From NCBI GenBank assembly GCA_963676355.1, contig OY781093.1, positions 620,001 through 684,000 of the forward strand: a stretch of 64,000 nucleotides of DNA, written 5' to 3'. Each line of letters begins with the position of its first letter. The first letter of the stretch is position 1. The DNA comes from JAGLOK01 sp963676355 (GTDB lineage: Bacteria; Bacillota; Clostridia; Christensenellales; UMGS416). Positions 62,359 through 64,000 of the stretch are shown here, piece after piece. The notes beneath the pieces are model-generated. The model did no database searches. It saw only the letters and a list, made by a program, of their open reading frames with translations, and was not told where the DNA came from. The position numbers and the translations under genes were made by a program.

Positions 62359-64000
62359 AGCTCAGCCTCCATTTCTTCAACAAGTGCAGAGAATGTTTTC
62401 AATGCTCCTGCCACAGTGTCCGGCTGTGTAAGGTCAACGCCCGCTTGTTTTAGTGTTTCAAGAGGGAAATTCTTGCCGCCTGATTTAAGGAAGTTGAGAT
62501 AACGATCCTGACCTTCTCTTCCTCCTTCAAGCACCATGTTGGAAAGCGCTATTGCAGAAGCGAAGCCTGTCGCATATTTATATACGTAAAAAGCACGGTA
62601 GAAATGTGGTATTCTTGCCCACTCCATGTCGATTTCTTCATCTATTGCCATGTCTTTTCCGTAGTAGAGTTCATTAAGCTTGCGATATTCGGATTTAAAT
62701 GCTTCGGCAGTTAAGGGTTTGCCGCTTTCGTACATATCGTGAGTAATCATCTCATATTCTGCAAACATTACCTGACGGAACATAGTTGTTCTGAACTGCT
62801 CAAGGAAGTAATTTAGAAGATATAGTTTTTGGCTTTTATCATCAGTATTTTTTAGCATATATTGCATGAAGATTGCCTCGTTGCATGTGGAGGCAACTTC
62901 CGCCAGAAGAATCGGATACTGAGAATCAACGTAGGTTTGATTGGTGTCTGAAAAATAGCTGTGCATTGCGTGACCCAGCTCGTGAGCCAGAGTAAAAGCA
63001 TTGTTTATTGTATCATTCCAGTTTAAAAGTACATATGGATGAGTTCCCCATATGCCCCAAGAATATGCGCCGGATGTTTTGCCCTTGTTTTCATAAACAT
63101 CAACCCATCTTCCTGAATCAAGACCTTCCTTTAAAGCTCCTGTGTATTCTTTGCCCAAAGGCTCAAGTGCATTAAGCACCAGTTCTTTTGATTCATTGTA
63201 GGTGACTTCCATGCCATCTGCTTCAAATACAGGCACATATAAGTCATACATGTGGAGTTTGTCAACGCCAAGCTTTTTGCGCTTTAGCTCCATATATTTG
63301 TGCATTGATGGAAGCGCATCATGAATTGCTGAAATGAGATTTTTATAAACATCAGTTGAAACGTTGTCCGAATGAAGTCCTGCATGTAAGGCGCTTTCAT
63401 ATTTTCTTGCCTTTGAAAAGAACACATCCTTTTTGATGCTGGAAGCCAGAGTGGAGGCTATCGTATTTTCATACTTTTTATAAGTGTCATACATTGCAGA
63501 AAATGCGGCTTTTCTTACATCACGGTTTTTGCTTTCCATATTTGGAATGTAGTTGCCGTGGGTTAGTTCCACCTCGTTTCCATCTTCACCTGTAATGGTT
63601 GGGAATTTTAAGTCTGCATTGTTTAGCATAGTAAAAATATTTCGTGGAGCAGAAGCCATGTCGCCTGCCATAGCAAGCAGCTTTTCCATCTCGTCGGGCA
63701 AAATATGTTCTTTTGAATGCAGAACCACGTCAATCATGTGACGATATTTATTAAGCTTCTCGTTTTCTTTAAAAAACGAAGCAAGTTTCTCGTCATTAAT
63801 TTTAAGGATTTCTGGCTCTAAAAATGAAATAGCACTTCCGGCTTCAGTAATAAGCGAAGTTGCTCGATCTGAAAGTCCTTGGTATTGAGAGTTGCTGTTG
63901 TCTTCATCCAGCCTCATGCGTGAATAAACAAAAAGCCTTTCAACTTTAAGCTGCGCATCAAAAATAGTCTCAAGTGCGCTAAAAAGAGCATCTGCGCTTT
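62355..64000 (-). CDS. pepF: Oligoendopeptidase F, N-terminus cut by the window edge
   Basis: The open frame continues past position 64000, so the start is outside the window; the ATG at 63917 is internal because the upstream codons read SALETIFDAQLKVERLFVYSR, a usual PepF segment. The M3-family metallopeptidase motif AHELGHAMHS (H-E-L-G-H zinc site) lies in the C-terminal part, with SYPI and a following EVAST-type Glu ligand (AEVASTCNEAIF). PepF cleaves short peptides in the cytosol. The 3' end overlaps the unknown 112-residue gene by 4 bases. Confidence 0.93.
   Translation of the reverse strand, partial: SADALFSALETIFDAQLKVERLFVYSRMRLDEDNSNSQYQGLSDRATSLITEAGSAISFLEPEILKINDEKLASFFKENEKLNKYRHMIDVVLHSKEHILPDEMEKLLAMAGDMASAPRNIFTMLNNADLKFPTITGEDGNEVELTHGNYIPNMESKNRDVRKAAFSAMYDTYKKYENTIASTLASSIKKDVFFSKARKYESALHAGLHSDNVSTDVYKNLISAIHDALPSMHKYMELKRKKLGVDKLHMYDLYVPVFEADGMEVTYNESKELVLNALEPLGKEYTGALKEGLDSGRWVDVYENKGKTSGAYSWGIWGTHPYVLLNWNDTINNAFTLAHELGHAMHSYFSDTNQTYVDSQYPILLAEVASTCNEAIFMQYMLKNTDDKSQKLYLLNYFLEQFRTTMFRQVMFAEYEMITHDMYESGKPLTAEAFKSEYRKLNELYYGKDMAIDEEIDMEWARIPHFYRAFYVYKYATGFASAIALSNMVLEGGREGQDRYLNFLKSGGKNFPLETLKQAGVDLTQPDTVAGALKTFSALVEEMEAEL

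Noticed and set aside
1..64000. tRNA, rRNA, CRISPR, insertion sequences or prophage
   Set aside because: No repeat arrays, transposase, integrase or rRNA-like sequence was recognised in the window; a profile-based tRNA scan would be needed to be certain.

Overview
The window looks like a carbohydrate-rich stretch of chromosome from a low-GC anaerobic Gram-positive bacterium of the class Clostridia, probably a gut or plant-fibre degrader. Reasons: AT-rich intergenic DNA, strong GGAGG-type ribosome binding sites, lipoprotein solute-binding proteins, LplB/LplC-type sugar permeases without their own ATPase, YesM/YesN-type two-component pairs, and CotH, CheC and oligoendopeptidase F homologues. 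I see no rRNA, tRNA, CRISPR array, insertion sequence or prophage. The genus cannot be named from this sequence alone.

Layout. 1-2.6 kb: divergent sugar-phosphate genes (YjbQ and an archaeal-type triose-phosphate isomerase leftward; a SIS-domain isomerase and a pentulose-phosphate 3-epimerase rightward). 2.6-9.1 kb: a UROD-family protein, a large GH106-like protein and a GH3 beta-glucosidase. 9.1-14.1 kb: a leftward five-gene catabolic operon (FucI/AraA-like isomerase, aldo/keto reductase, SDR, HpcH/HpaI aldolase, Gfo/Idh oxidoreductase). 14.1-24.6 kb: sugar ABC transporter 1, two related propeller-type glycosidase-like proteins and a YesN/YesM pair. 24.8-30.3 kb: a sialidase-fold protein, NagA, an FGGY kinase, a creatininase-family protein and a NagB-like protein lacking a key catalytic residue. 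30.5-31.5 kb: an orphan lipoprotein behind a palindromic operator-like site. 31.8-40.9 kb: a second YesN/YesM pair whose operon ends with a YtfQ-like lipoprotein, then a full YtfQ/YtfR/YtfT/YjfF-type transporter. 41.2-42.2 kb: a response regulator with an HD-GYP domain. 42.3-50.5 kb: an AraC regulator divergent from transporter 2, a GH105 hydrolase and a GH112 phosphorylase. 50.6-53 kb: a CheC/CheY/diguanylate cyclase operon. 53.2-59.4 kb: a lipoprotein hydrolase, then a DUF4956 / VTC-domain / giant CotH module. 59.7-64 kb: housekeeping and unknown genes (unknown protein, GDPD, TrmH-type methyltransferase, small unknown protein, PepF cut by the window edge).

How it fits together. Four transport or regulation blocks sense and import oligosaccharides or sugars; intracellular glycosidases and a phosphorylase cleave them; isomerases, epimerases, kinases and an aldolase pass the products to central metabolism. 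The GH105 plus GH112 pair suggests rhamnogalacturonan-derived oligosaccharides, and NagA suggests amino sugars. The least understood unit is the DUF4956-VTC-CotH module: a predicted membrane protein, a polyphosphate-polymerase-fold enzyme and a membrane-anchored CotH kinase-like protein with three lamin-tail domains.
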